A stretch of DNA of 64,000 nucleotides from Halieaceae bacterium UBA4452 (GTDB lineage Bacteria > Pseudomonadota > Gammaproteobacteria > Pseudomonadales > Halieaceae), in assembly GCA_002389505.1 (NCBI GenBank), contig DGPA01000038.1, positions 1 through 64,000 of the forward strand, given 5' to 3'. Under the pieces are notes generated by a model that worked only from the letters and a program-made list of their open reading frames with translations, searched no databases and was not told where the DNA came from. The position numbers and the translations under genes were made by a program. Within the stretch, counting starts at the first letter, position 1. Each line of letters starts with the position of its first letter. Below, piece after piece: positions 8,754 through 16,640 of the stretch.

Positions 8754-9650
8754 TTATCGTTTCTCTCGCTCGACACTATTCATTGCTTGGCCCACACTGA
8801 GGTATTGGTCAATGAAAGTAATGACCCGCTGTGCACACTCAGCGGGCGCCTCGAGGGGAAGTAAATGTCCGCCTTCAAGCTGCTCTACAGCCAATGCTGG
8901 CATGGCTGCTTGCCATAGTTTCACAAGCTCTGGGGTTATGACGTCACTCTCCCGCCCAACAATCCCCAACAGTGGTGCACGCATCGCTTTTAATTTTCTA
9001 AAAATACTCGGTGCACTGCGATAGACGCAGGCCTCCCAAGCCCCGGACCAACGAAGTCGTATACCGCCATCCGCTGCTTGCTCGTGACCGGCATGAACGT
9101 AATCCCACAGCGACTGGTCAGATAGTCGCCGAAATGGCCGCTTCGCTCGATAAAACGTAAATGCTTCATCAACATGAGCAAATCTGTGGGGTCGATTTAG
9201 CGCCACTTTGGCCATGGGTAGTTCGTAAGCGAATAACCTCGCCATTAGCTGCATCGGCAACCAAAATTTCAACGGCAGCAACACCGGATCGATCGCCACT
9301 AAACCTGTCACCAAATCAGGTCGCTGCGCAGCAGCGAGCATGCTCACGACGGCTCCCATAGAATGCCCAACCAACCAGACAGGCTCATCGATATTGTTTT
9401 CTAAGCTCATAAGTAAGTCGTCGGCATATACTTGCCAATCCAATCGCTTAGGGGCGTGATTTTTTGACCACAGTGGCCTGTGTTCAATGGTGTCAACTCT
9501 GAAGCGACCCGCGAGACCTTCGAGGAGTTGTCGATAGCTGCCTGGTGGATAGCCGTTGGCGTGCAGAAAGACTAAACGCGGCTCGTCGCCAAGGTGTCGT
9601 TCACTGAGGTACTGATCGCTGAGCCGGAACGGCGTTAACTCTGAGCCCAT
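8754..9650 (-). CDS. Alpha/beta-hydrolase fold protein
   Basis: A 298-residue cytoplasmic protein. The fold is shown by the oxyanion segment FLHANGYPPGSY (HANG motif), the nucleophile elbow GHSMG in WLVGHSMGAVVSM, an acid in the GIVGRESDVITP strand, and the catalytic histidine in EGGHLLPLE. It fits the large esterase, lipase or C-C hydrolase group; HANGYPPGSY is typical of a clade of uncharacterised proteobacterial hydrolases. It is transcribed alone, with AGGA about 10 bases before the ATG. The substrate is unknown. Confidence 0.88.
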   Translation of the reverse strand: MGSELTPFRLSDQYLSERHLGDEPRLVFLHANGYPPGSYRQLLEGLAGRFRVDTIEHRPLWSKNHAPKRLDWQVYADDLLMSLENNIDEPVWLVGHSMGAVVSMLAAAQRPDLVTGLVAIDPVLLPLKFWLPMQLMARLFAYELPMAKVALNRPHRFAHVDEAFTFYRAKRPFRRLSDQSLWDYVHAGHEQAADGGIRLRWSGAWEACVYRSAPSIFRKLKAMRAPLLGIVGRESDVITPELVKLWQAAMPALAVEQLEGGHLLPLEAPAECAQRVITFIDQYLSVGQAMNSVEREKR

Positions 9651-9991
9651 GTCACTGCTTTCCTAGTCTATTACCGTCTGAACACTGCGCTCGATGGCGC
9701 GTTAAGCGTAGTCTCCCATATTTCATCCTCATCACGACACTCCTACTTAGTGGCAGGAATGAAAAACTCCGCCACAAACCCGCGGCGGTACACAAGGGGG
9801 CGGCCTGCTCAGATGAGAGCGGGTCGCCTGAGTAGAGCCTCCCCTACGCTGAAGACAGCAAACGACAAGTCCTCAACATCACTCACCGATTTTCATGCTG
9901 TTTGGAACATAAGGCACCTGTCGACCGTGGTGTATAATTAAGCAATTTACTAATATCAGCCGACATGACTAGTTAGCGCAGTGAGTACAGC
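9651..9991. other. Divergent spacer before the amino-acid locus
   Basis: A 341-base region between the hydrolase and the kinase, which point apart. A TATAAT at 9933-9938 lies about 54 bases before the kinase ATG, but no good -35 accompanies it. The sequence becomes AT-rich from about 9900 onward, marking the left border of the compositionally distinct locus. No attachment-site-like repeat was found. Confidence 0.45.
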
Positions 9992-10963
9992 ATGCAAGAA
10001 CAGGTCCCTAATTTCGATAAAGACACTATTGCTAAAATAATAGTAGAGCTATTTGGCATTGACGGTGGAATATCTTCATTAGTGTCTTTTGAAGATCAAA
10101 ATTTTCTTATTACAACAACAACAACCAAATATGTGTTGAAAATTGCTAATAAGAAATGGGCCCACGAATTTTTAGCGACGCAAGCCAATGTACTTTGCTA
10201 TTTAAAGAAGGCTGCACCTGAACTTACATTTCCTAGCATTGTAAAAAACGTAGAAGGCCAGAGCCTTAGCTACGTAGACGGTTTTGCCATCCGGCTGCTA
10301 ACCTATCTTGAAGGGGAGCTTTATACCCATGCCACAAAATCACCGGAACTTTATGAGGATATTGGCCGATTTTTAGGTCGATTCTCACGCGCCATGGAAA
10401 ATTATAGTGATGGGTTTACAGAGGGCTCAGATGCGCTATGGAAACTTGATAATGTCATGGCCTGCAAGGTACACCTTGCTAAAGTTATCGATGAAGATGC
10501 AAGAAATCGAATCAGTCGACTGTTTGATGTTTACGAAGAGAACATCTTGCCGAGGCTTCCCTCTTTACGTAAAGCCGTCATCCACGGTGACGCCAACGAG
10601 CAGAACCTACTGGTGTCATCAAATAATTCAAAGCGAATATCAGGGTTGATAGATTTCGGTGAACTCCAATTGGCAAGTCAAATAAACGACCTTGCAATAA
10701 CGCTAGCCTATTCTCTACTTGGAGAAGATGACATAGCCATGGCCTCGACAAAAATCATAGCGGGTTATGAGCGCGAATTCACTTTAGAACCTGCAGAGCG
10801 CGAGATACTTTACTATTTAATGGCAATGCGTTTGGTGACCAGTATTACTATGAGCTCCCACGCCGCCAATTTGTTTCCTGATAACGACTATATCGTAGTC
10901 TCTCAAACACCTGCTCGAGCATTGCTGGAAAAACTTGAACGAGAAAAATACATTCTGCTGTAA
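9992..10963 (+). CDS. Aminoglycoside-phosphotransferase-fold kinase, hydroxylysine-kinase-like
   Basis: A 323-residue protein with the APH/choline-kinase fold. Visible landmarks are SFEDQNFLI and YVLKIANKK (K50, nucleotide lysine), the catalytic loop VIHGDANEQNLL (H198, D200, N205) and the metal-binding LIDFGE (D221). The DQNF plus YVLKI wording is what I recall of the hydroxylysine-kinase (AGPHD1/HYKK) branch, whose partners are class III aminotransferase-like phospholyases. It forms an operon with the following aminotransferase (10-base gap). In this setting it may phosphorylate a hydroxylated amino acid or an ornithine-derived compound; the substrate is inferred, not seen. The gene is clearly AT-richer than the flanking chromosome. 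Confidence 0.8.
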   Translation: MQEQVPNFDKDTIAKIIVELFGIDGGISSLVSFEDQNFLITTTTTKYVLKIANKKWAHEFLATQANVLCYLKKAAPELTFPSIVKNVEGQSLSYVDGFAIRLLTYLEGELYTHATKSPELYEDIGRFLGRFSRAMENYSDGFTEGSDALWKLDNVMACKVHLAKVIDEDARNRISRLFDVYEENILPRLPSLRKAVIHGDANEQNLLVSSNNSKRISGLIDFGELQLASQINDLAITLAYSLLGEDDIAMASTKIIAGYEREFTLEPAEREILYYLMAMRLVTSITMSSHAANLFPDNDYIVVSQTPARALLEKLEREKYILL

Positions 10964-10973
10964 GAGGACGCAA

Positions 10974-12125
10974 ATGAGCTACATAGAACCCTGGTCAAAG
11001 AAGCATAAAAAAGTTGCCGGCAGCGCCGTATATAGTTTGTCCAACTCTTTTGTCGAACCACTTACTAACGAGCAATTGATTGAGTTATCCCTCGAAAGAG
11101 GCGATCAGCAGATTGTCGATGAATTTCGACACCATTCTTTAGCCTATACCCCCAGCGGTGGCAGCCTCGATCTTAGGCAAGTCATAGCGAATTTTTACGG
11201 ACCGGACATTAGCGCCGATAATATTGTTGTGTTTCCAGGTGGCCAAGTCGCCTTGCAGACTGCGGCTGCCGCCGTCTTGGACAACAAAAGCCACGCTATC
11301 GTTTTTAGCCCCGGGTATCAGTCTGTTCAACAAGCCCCGGTACAGGCTACGAGCCAGATAACTACCATTCAACGTAGGTCAGTAGATCATTGGCAAATAA
11401 ACCCCCAATGGGTAGAGGCCGCTATTCAGGATAATACGAGGTACATCGTGATCAACGAGCCTTATAACCCGGCGGGCACGCTGATGAGCGCCCAACTACA
11501 ACAGCAGCTTAAAGATATAGCCCAAAAAAACGGCATATTCTTGCTATCTGATGAGGTGTACCGATTTCTAGAGCACGATGCCAACGACAGACTACCGGCC
11601 ATGGCTGATCTCTATGCGAAAGGACTCAGTCTTTGCACGCTCTCCAAACCTTGGGGTGGCTGTGGTATCACCATTGGCTGGATAGCCCTGCAAGATATAG
11701 AACTCAAGCAAAAGCTCATTGATGTGCAGTATTTTGGCACCGCCTGCCCTGCTCGCTCCAGTGAAATTCAAGCAATAATGACCCTACGGGCCAGTGACAT
11801 TATTCTTCAAGAAAAAATGAGGATCATTCACCATAACCTCACGTTGTTAGATCAATTTATTGAAGATTACAGCGATTTATTTGAATGGGTTCGCCCCACC
11901 GCTGGCGCTGTAGCTTTTGTCAAATTTAAAGGGCCGTTAACCTCAGAGCAACTTGGCCAACAATTAGCAGAATCAGGCATTTCAATAAAGCCGGCCTATG
12001 TATTTATGGCCAACACCAAAGGCTATGAGCATTATTTTCGCATCGGCTATGGTGAACAGAATATGCCCCAAGCATTGTCTGCATTGATTCACTTTGTCGA
12101 GGAGAACAAGGATAATTGGCGATAG
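10974..12125 (+). CDS. Class I/II (fold type I) PLP aminotransferase-like enzyme, copy A
   Basis: Starts at ATG 10974 with AGAGGA 5 bases upstream; 383 residues. Fold type I motifs: INEPYNPAGTL (N165), LSDEVYR (D193) and the PLP lysine K225 in TLSKPWGGCGITIGW, plus a C-terminal arginine in YFRIGYGE. The SKPWG motif and the EWVRPTAGAVAFVKF segment recall a broad group that includes capreomycidine-synthase-type (VioD/OrfR) enzymes, so cyclisation, elimination or transamination are all possible. It is a paralogue of the enzyme at 13443-14612. Its stop abuts the stop of the convergent cyclodeaminase gene with no base between. Specificity is unknown. Confidence 0.85.
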   Translation: MSYIEPWSKKHKKVAGSAVYSLSNSFVEPLTNEQLIELSLERGDQQIVDEFRHHSLAYTPSGGSLDLRQVIANFYGPDISADNIVVFPGGQVALQTAAAAVLDNKSHAIVFSPGYQSVQQAPVQATSQITTIQRRSVDHWQINPQWVEAAIQDNTRYIVINEPYNPAGTLMSAQLQQQLKDIAQKNGIFLLSDEVYRFLEHDANDRLPAMADLYAKGLSLCTLSKPWGGCGITIGWIALQDIELKQKLIDVQYFGTACPARSSEIQAIMTLRASDIILQEKMRIIHHNLTLLDQFIEDYSDLFEWVRPTAGAVAFVKFKGPLTSEQLGQQLAESGISIKPAYVFMANTKGYEHYFRIGYGEQNMPQALSALIHFVEENKDNWR

Positions 12126-13439
12126 TTATCGTTGGATTTCTGAGCCCTCCAGAACCGCCTGAACAATTTGCAAATCTTGAACACCAATGCCTGAGGAGAG
12201 AAACAACCTCAGTTTCTTATCCGCCGTTGCATCACGATATCCGGTGGCTAGAAAGTCACCAAATTCCTGTAAGTCAGACTCCACTATCACTTCATTTTTA
12301 AGCGCAATTGCAGCATTACCGTGATCACAGCCCTGAGCGATAGAGTCGATCAATATCGTATCGGCTTTCTTCAGCAGTGCTGGGGAAAGCTCGACTTTGC
12401 CGGGCATGTCTGCACCAATAGCAATGATCAGCGTGTTGTCAAAAATAATATCGGCGGCATCGAGCAAGGCTATTTGCGACGGCGTTGTGGTGATGATGAG
12501 ATTAGCGTGTTTTGCCATCTGCCCGGGTGTGTCCACAAGGTCAACTTCCCAGCCGTTTTCTCTCATCTCATTTGCAAATATTTGTGTATTAGCCGGGGTG
12601 TGGCCGCACACCGTGAGCTTCCGACAAGCTGGGTAAAGCTCTTTTAGCAGTCCAAGGTGTAGACGCGCCTGCACCCCTGTACCCACCATGCCAATAGCGG
12701 CAAGCTCCTTGGCTGGCATCATTTCCTGTGCCGCATTTCTGCCTGCAATTGCTGTTCGGAGATCCGTTAGATGGCCCTCATCGTTCAGTACCATAAGGGG
12801 CCTACCTGTTCGAGCATCGAATGCAATCATCATGCCCTGTGAGGATTGCAAGCCCTTGTCGATGTTCCCAGGAAAACCTGTGGCTATCTTAAACACATAG
12901 ATATCGCCCTGTTTTTTGTGCGCTCCTTTTAGGTGTAGATCGCCGCGTCCGCTGAACGGCATATAGATCACGGCCGGAATAGTCACTTCCCCACGACTGA
13001 ATGCTTTGAATCCCTGCTTCTGTAGTTGCCATACACGTGCATCGCCCGTGGCCTTAAGGGTTTGCTGAATCTCAGCCCAGCTGATTTCGGGCAGCGTTGT
13101 GTTGGGTTTTTCAGAGTCACTTTCAAGCAGCATTTGAGTGATAACACCCGTATGAGCATCACCCACTAACGTAAAGCGACTGTCGATCGTACCGCTAGAT
13201 CCATCACCGTTGGATGACTGAAACGAACTCGAAAATTGGATGACAAAGTGAGCTTCGCCGTTCTTGAAAACGCCTCTTATTGTCAAGTTACCCGACGTAG
13301 GATGTAGAAAATCCATAGTGATTTTATCAGTCACCACATCCAGATTAGCTGAGGTGTTGCAATCATTCGTGAGATAAGTGAGGCTTTCAATTGGGCTTAA
13401 TAAGGCCCTCAACTCAGCGATTGATTGTAATAGCTGCAT
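12126..13439 (-). CDS. Ornithine cyclodeaminase / mu-crystallin family enzyme with extra N-terminal region
   Basis: 437 residues, against 310-350 usual for the family. Residues about 120-437 match the ornithine cyclodeaminase fold: FKIATGFPGN, LTDLRTA (R228), the Rossmann motif GMVGTGVQA (250-258), ANLIITTT, and AIGADMPGKVEL. Residues 1-115 are an added beta-rich segment I do not recognise. Family members convert ornithine to proline with internal NAD turnover, or reduce cyclic imines such as pyrroline-2-carboxylate. In the operon it is last, 3 bases after the class I/II aminotransferase. The start ATG at 13439 is the only one that includes the extra region; starting later would remove it, but the region is an uninterrupted frame with no better start in view. 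Confidence 0.88.
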   Translation of the reverse strand: MQLLQSIAELRALLSPIESLTYLTNDCNTSANLDVVTDKITMDFLHPTSGNLTIRGVFKNGEAHFVIQFSSSFQSSNGDGSSGTIDSRFTLVGDAHTGVITQMLLESDSEKPNTTLPEISWAEIQQTLKATGDARVWQLQKQGFKAFSRGEVTIPAVIYMPFSGRGDLHLKGAHKKQGDIYVFKIATGFPGNIDKGLQSSQGMMIAFDARTGRPLMVLNDEGHLTDLRTAIAGRNAAQEMMPAKELAAIGMVGTGVQARLHLGLLKELYPACRKLTVCGHTPANTQIFANEMRENGWEVDLVDTPGQMAKHANLIITTTPSQIALLDAADIIFDNTLIIAIGADMPGKVELSPALLKKADTILIDSIAQGCDHGNAAIALKNEVIVESDLQEFGDFLATGYRDATADKKLRLFLSSGIGVQDLQIVQAVLEGSEIQR

Positions 13440-13442
13440 TAT

Positions 13443-14612
13443 CTACGCCCCCACTCGCTTACCCCAAATGGGACGCTGCTGATCAATAAAAAGCCTAAAA
13501 GCCTGTAGGGCGGCTGGCATGGTGGTGCGGCTAAAACCGATGCGGAAATACTGCTTGAGGGAGTCATCGCAATCAAAAATGGCCGGAGGAAATACCAGTA
13601 TTTCATGTTCTACCAGCTGATTGGCAAGCTCATTAGCACTAATAGGACCCTTGAACTTTACAAACCCTGTACCACCTGCCCTTGGCGATATCCATTCAAA
13701 AATATCCGCATTGTCAGCAAAATACTGCTCCAACAGAGCGAGGTTGTCATGAATAATTTGAATATTTTTAGCAATAATAATATCTGACGATCGTAGGGCC
13801 ATCATCGCTTGAATTTCCCCGGCGCGAGAAAAGCAAACAGCGTAAATATGTTGAGCCTTTAATAACTTACTGCAAATATGTTTGTCTTGACATACTACCC
13901 ACCCAATCCCAGTACCACCTGCTCCCCAAGGTTTTGACATTGTACTTAACGCTATGGCTTTGTTTGACAGGGATGCCATCGAGGGACTGCGAGTGAGCGG
14001 GTCATGCTCTAACCAGCGATACACCTCATCTGAAAATATCAAAATGTCGTGTTCCTCAGCTAGACGAACAAGCGCTAGTTTGCTGTCAAGACTCATCATC
14101 GCTCCCGACGGATTATGAGGATCATTAAGCGCTATATATTTGGTGTTTACCTTGATAGCCGCAGCAACGGCATCTATATCCATCTGCCAATGATCATCGG
14201 GTGATAGATTCACTCGAGTAATGTCGCACCCCGCCAGCTTAGCTCCCTCTTCAAGTGATTGATAACTAGGCGTAATTACGATGGCGTGATCACCAGCCTG
14301 TAGTAATGCCTGTGCCGTTAATGTCATCCCGGTTTGTGCGCCAGGGAAAACCACGACGTGCTCTGCTGAAATGCCCGCGTCGTACAACTGCGATATCTCT
14401 TGCCTCAAATCCCAACTGCCGCCGTTATCTGCATAGCCCAAAGAATGGTCATGGTAGTGTTGAACGAGCTGTTGATCGCCATTGTTTTCTGCCATTGCGA
14501 TAAGTTCCGTTAACATTAACGGTTCTGATGACGACGCGTAAAAACGATGTCTGATATTGATTGTTTTTGCTAATAATTCTTCAGATCTGATTGGGCTATC
14601 TAACAGGTGCAT
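13443..14612 (-). CDS. Class I/II (fold type I) PLP aminotransferase-like enzyme, copy B
   Basis: 389 residues, paralogous to copy A over the whole length (shared blocks DHSLGY/HHSLAY, VVFPG, SDEVYRWLEHD, MSKPWG, FVKFKGP). PLP-site residues are N167 in NDPHNPSGAM, D195 in FSDEVYR and the lysine K227 in TMSKPWGAGGTGIGW. AAGGA lies 6 bases before the ATG. It follows the argB-like gene by 133 bases and precedes the cyclodeaminase by 3 bases, so an alpha-aminotransferase plus cyclic-imine reductase pair (ornithine to proline via pyrroline-2-carboxylate) is one reading. The chemistry is not determined by sequence. Confidence 0.85.
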   Translation of the reverse strand: MHLLDSPIRSEELLAKTINIRHRFYASSSEPLMLTELIAMAENNGDQQLVQHYHDHSLGYADNGGSWDLRQEISQLYDAGISAEHVVVFPGAQTGMTLTAQALLQAGDHAIVITPSYQSLEEGAKLAGCDITRVNLSPDDHWQMDIDAVAAAIKVNTKYIALNDPHNPSGAMMSLDSKLALVRLAEEHDILIFSDEVYRWLEHDPLTRSPSMASLSNKAIALSTMSKPWGAGGTGIGWVVCQDKHICSKLLKAQHIYAVCFSRAGEIQAMMALRSSDIIIAKNIQIIHDNLALLEQYFADNADIFEWISPRAGGTGFVKFKGPISANELANQLVEHEILVFPPAIFDCDDSLKQYFRIGFSRTTMPAALQAFRLFIDQQRPIWGKRVGA

Positions 14613-14745
14613 GACAAATCCTTAACTTTATAGGAACTTAAATACTTCCGAAATAATGTGAGTATCCAGTGAACAGCCTTTTTACTTCACGTTATAATAT
14701 GGGCTTAGCATGGAGTCCGGCATGGACCCTACCAATGTTGTGCTT

Positions 14746-15591
14746 TCAACTTGGTAACACCCTAATCAACGTTCCATAGTCTGTTTTGCCTTGGGCTATG
14801 CTCATAAAAGCCTGAGCATCCTTTGCATCCACAATCGCAACGGTATCGATACCCGATTGCAGCAGTGACAAGGCCTCTTCAACCTTTGGGATCATGCCAC
14901 CCATAATAATACCGCGATCGATGTATTCCCTTGCCTCAGTGACGTCTAGATGGGCAAAGCGACTCTGGGGGTCATCGATATTTCTATAGATACCACCGAT
15001 GCCGGTCACGAAGATAAGCAGCTGCGCAGTCATCTGTTTTGCCATTTGGACAACCGTGGTGTCCGCATTAATATTAAAAATATCGCCCCTGTCATTTATA
15101 CCTATAGAGGCCAATACAGGCACTACACCCGTATCCAATAAGCACGCTACAAGCTGCGTGTTAATGGTAGTTACATCCCCTACCTCACCAAAATCAATAG
15201 GGTCGGTGCCCCCGCCCGACACTATGGTAGGCTCGCGCCTTTGGGCGCCTATGATTTTTCCAGAGGCGCCATGGCAACCGAATGCATTGACTCCCTGCGC
15301 TTGCATGATGGACACCAAATCTACATTTATCTGGCCACATAACACCTGTTTTACCACCTCTAGATCGTCGTCGCTGGTGATGCGCCGACCAGCTACTTTC
15401 CGGGGTGTTATCCCGAGTCGGGACTGCATGGCAGAGATCTGCGGACCACCACCATGCAGTACCACAACATGCCAACTGTCGCCTAGCAGACCCAGAATAT
15501 TTCTTACTAACCCAATACGCTGACCGTCATCAAGCAAAATGTCACCACCCACTTTTACCACCGCTAGCGGTTTCTTTTGGTTCACGGCCAC
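14746..15591 (-). CDS. argB: Acetylglutamate-kinase-like enzyme (ArgB family) in an AST operon
   Basis: 281 residues of the amino-acid kinase fold: VVKVGGDIL (P-loop-like glycines), VLHGGGPQ, the FGCHGASG and INADTTVV segments, and ATP-site LIFVTGIGG. The family phosphorylates the gamma-carboxylate of N-acetylglutamate in arginine synthesis. The sequence differs from the usual gammaproteobacterial ArgB (about 300 aa, NAM-type start), so it looks like a locus-specific paralogue. Its ATG overlaps the end of the argC-like gene by 10 bases. Because AstA, AstB and AstE share the operon and AstD is missing, it could act on N-succinylglutamate, possibly in the ATP-forming direction. That role is inference. 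Confidence 0.85.
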   Translation of the reverse strand: MAVNQKKPLAVVKVGGDILLDDGQRIGLVRNILGLLGDSWHVVVLHGGGPQISAMQSRLGITPRKVAGRRITSDDDLEVVKQVLCGQINVDLVSIMQAQGVNAFGCHGASGKIIGAQRREPTIVSGGGTDPIDFGEVGDVTTINTQLVACLLDTGVVPVLASIGINDRGDIFNINADTTVVQMAKQMTAQLLIFVTGIGGIYRNIDDPQSRFAHLDVTEAREYIDRGIIMGGMIPKVEEALSLLQSGIDTVAIVDAKDAQAFMSIAQGKTDYGTLIRVLPS

Positions 15592-16640
15592 ATCCCCAAT
15601 GAATCAAGCTGGTAGCTGTTATCGTAGCCGGTCATCAAATTAAAGTTCTGTATTGCCTGACCTGCCCCACCCTTAATCAAATTATCCAGGACGCTGGTAA
15701 CACATAAGGTTTTGGATCCATCGCTATGCGCCTCACTTATTTCAACACCAATTTCTATACGCGCAGAATTTTTGATGGCGACAACCTCTGGAGACATGCC
15801 TGTTGGTAGCACCGAAATTAACGGAAAACCGTCATAATACGCCTCATAAATTTGACGCAACTGAGCCTCAGTGATGCCGGCGGGCATGGCAAGTTGAGCG
15901 ATCGACATCATTCCGCGAGCAATGGGCGCAGATACGGGTACAAAGTCCAGTTTGACCTGCCCTGCTCCAGCTGCGCTTAACGTTTGCAATATCTCTGGCG
16001 TGTGCTGATGATTAAACACTTTATAGGTCTTCAAGTTATTACTGCGCAGAGCGTGATGATTCCCCGCTTGGGGATGTACACCCGAGCCGCTTGAGCCGGT
16101 TAACGCCACCACCTTAACCGCCGACTCCTGCATGAGCCCCGCGTTCGCCAACGGTAAAAGCGATGTGGCTATACAGGTAGCAAAGCAGCCCGGATTAGCC
16201 ACATACTTAGCGGTTGCAATTTGCTCGGCGTACAATTCTGGCATGCCATAAACAAATGAGCCGAGCCACTCAGGGCAAGGATGTTGATCGGCATAATACT
16301 TCGTGTAGTCACTCAGCTGGGTAAGACGAAAGTCACCTGATAAATCGATAAGCCGAACATCTAGCTCAAAAAGCTCCATCGCGACGGTTGCGGTTATTAC
16401 ATGCGGCATTGCCAGGAATACAATATCGGCGCCTGCGGCACACTCTTGCGGCGGAATATCCTCTAGGACGATATCGCTACATCCCCACAGTGAGCGGTTA
16501 ACTTCGCCAATCGTTTTGCCTATATGATCTTTACTCGACACCCGCAATATTTCCACATCATCGCGACTTAACAAATGTCGCAGCAGCTCTGCAGCAAGGT
16601 ACCCAGAGCCACCAATAATAGAGACGTTAGTTTTTTTCAT
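15582..16640 (-). CDS. argC: N-acyl-gamma-glutamyl-phosphate-reductase-like enzyme (ArgC family)
   Basis: 352 residues. The N-terminal Rossmann motif IIGGSGYLAAEL, the active-site cysteine C152 in VANPGCFAT, and SSGSGVHPQAGNHHALRSNN define the ArgC/LysY dehydrogenase family, which interconverts N-acyl-glutamate semialdehyde and the acyl phosphate with NADP(H) and phosphate. It overlaps astE by 4 bases (ATGA) and argB by 10. The reaction is reversible in principle, in the manner of glyceraldehyde-phosphate dehydrogenase. In this operon the likely natural substrate is the N-succinyl rather than N-acetyl form, but no specificity residue was checked. Confidence 0.87.
   Translation of the reverse strand: MKKTNVSIIGGSGYLAAELLRHLLSRDDVEILRVSSKDHIGKTIGEVNRSLWGCSDIVLEDIPPQECAAGADIVFLAMPHVITATVAMELFELDVRLIDLSGDFRLTQLSDYTKYYADQHPCPEWLGSFVYGMPELYAEQIATAKYVANPGCFATCIATSLLPLANAGLMQESAVKVVALTGSSGSGVHPQAGNHHALRSNNLKTYKVFNHQHTPEILQTLSAAGAGQVKLDFVPVSAPIARGMMSIAQLAMPAGITEAQLRQIYEAYYDGFPLISVLPTGMSPEVVAIKNSARIEIGVEISEAHSDGSKTLCVTSVLDNLIKGGAGQAIQNFNLMTGYDNSYQLDSLGMWP

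Noticed and set aside
9750..9941. 63-residue frame in the spacer before the kinase
   Set aside because: Polar, low-complexity translation without ribosome site; it runs over the candidate -10 element.
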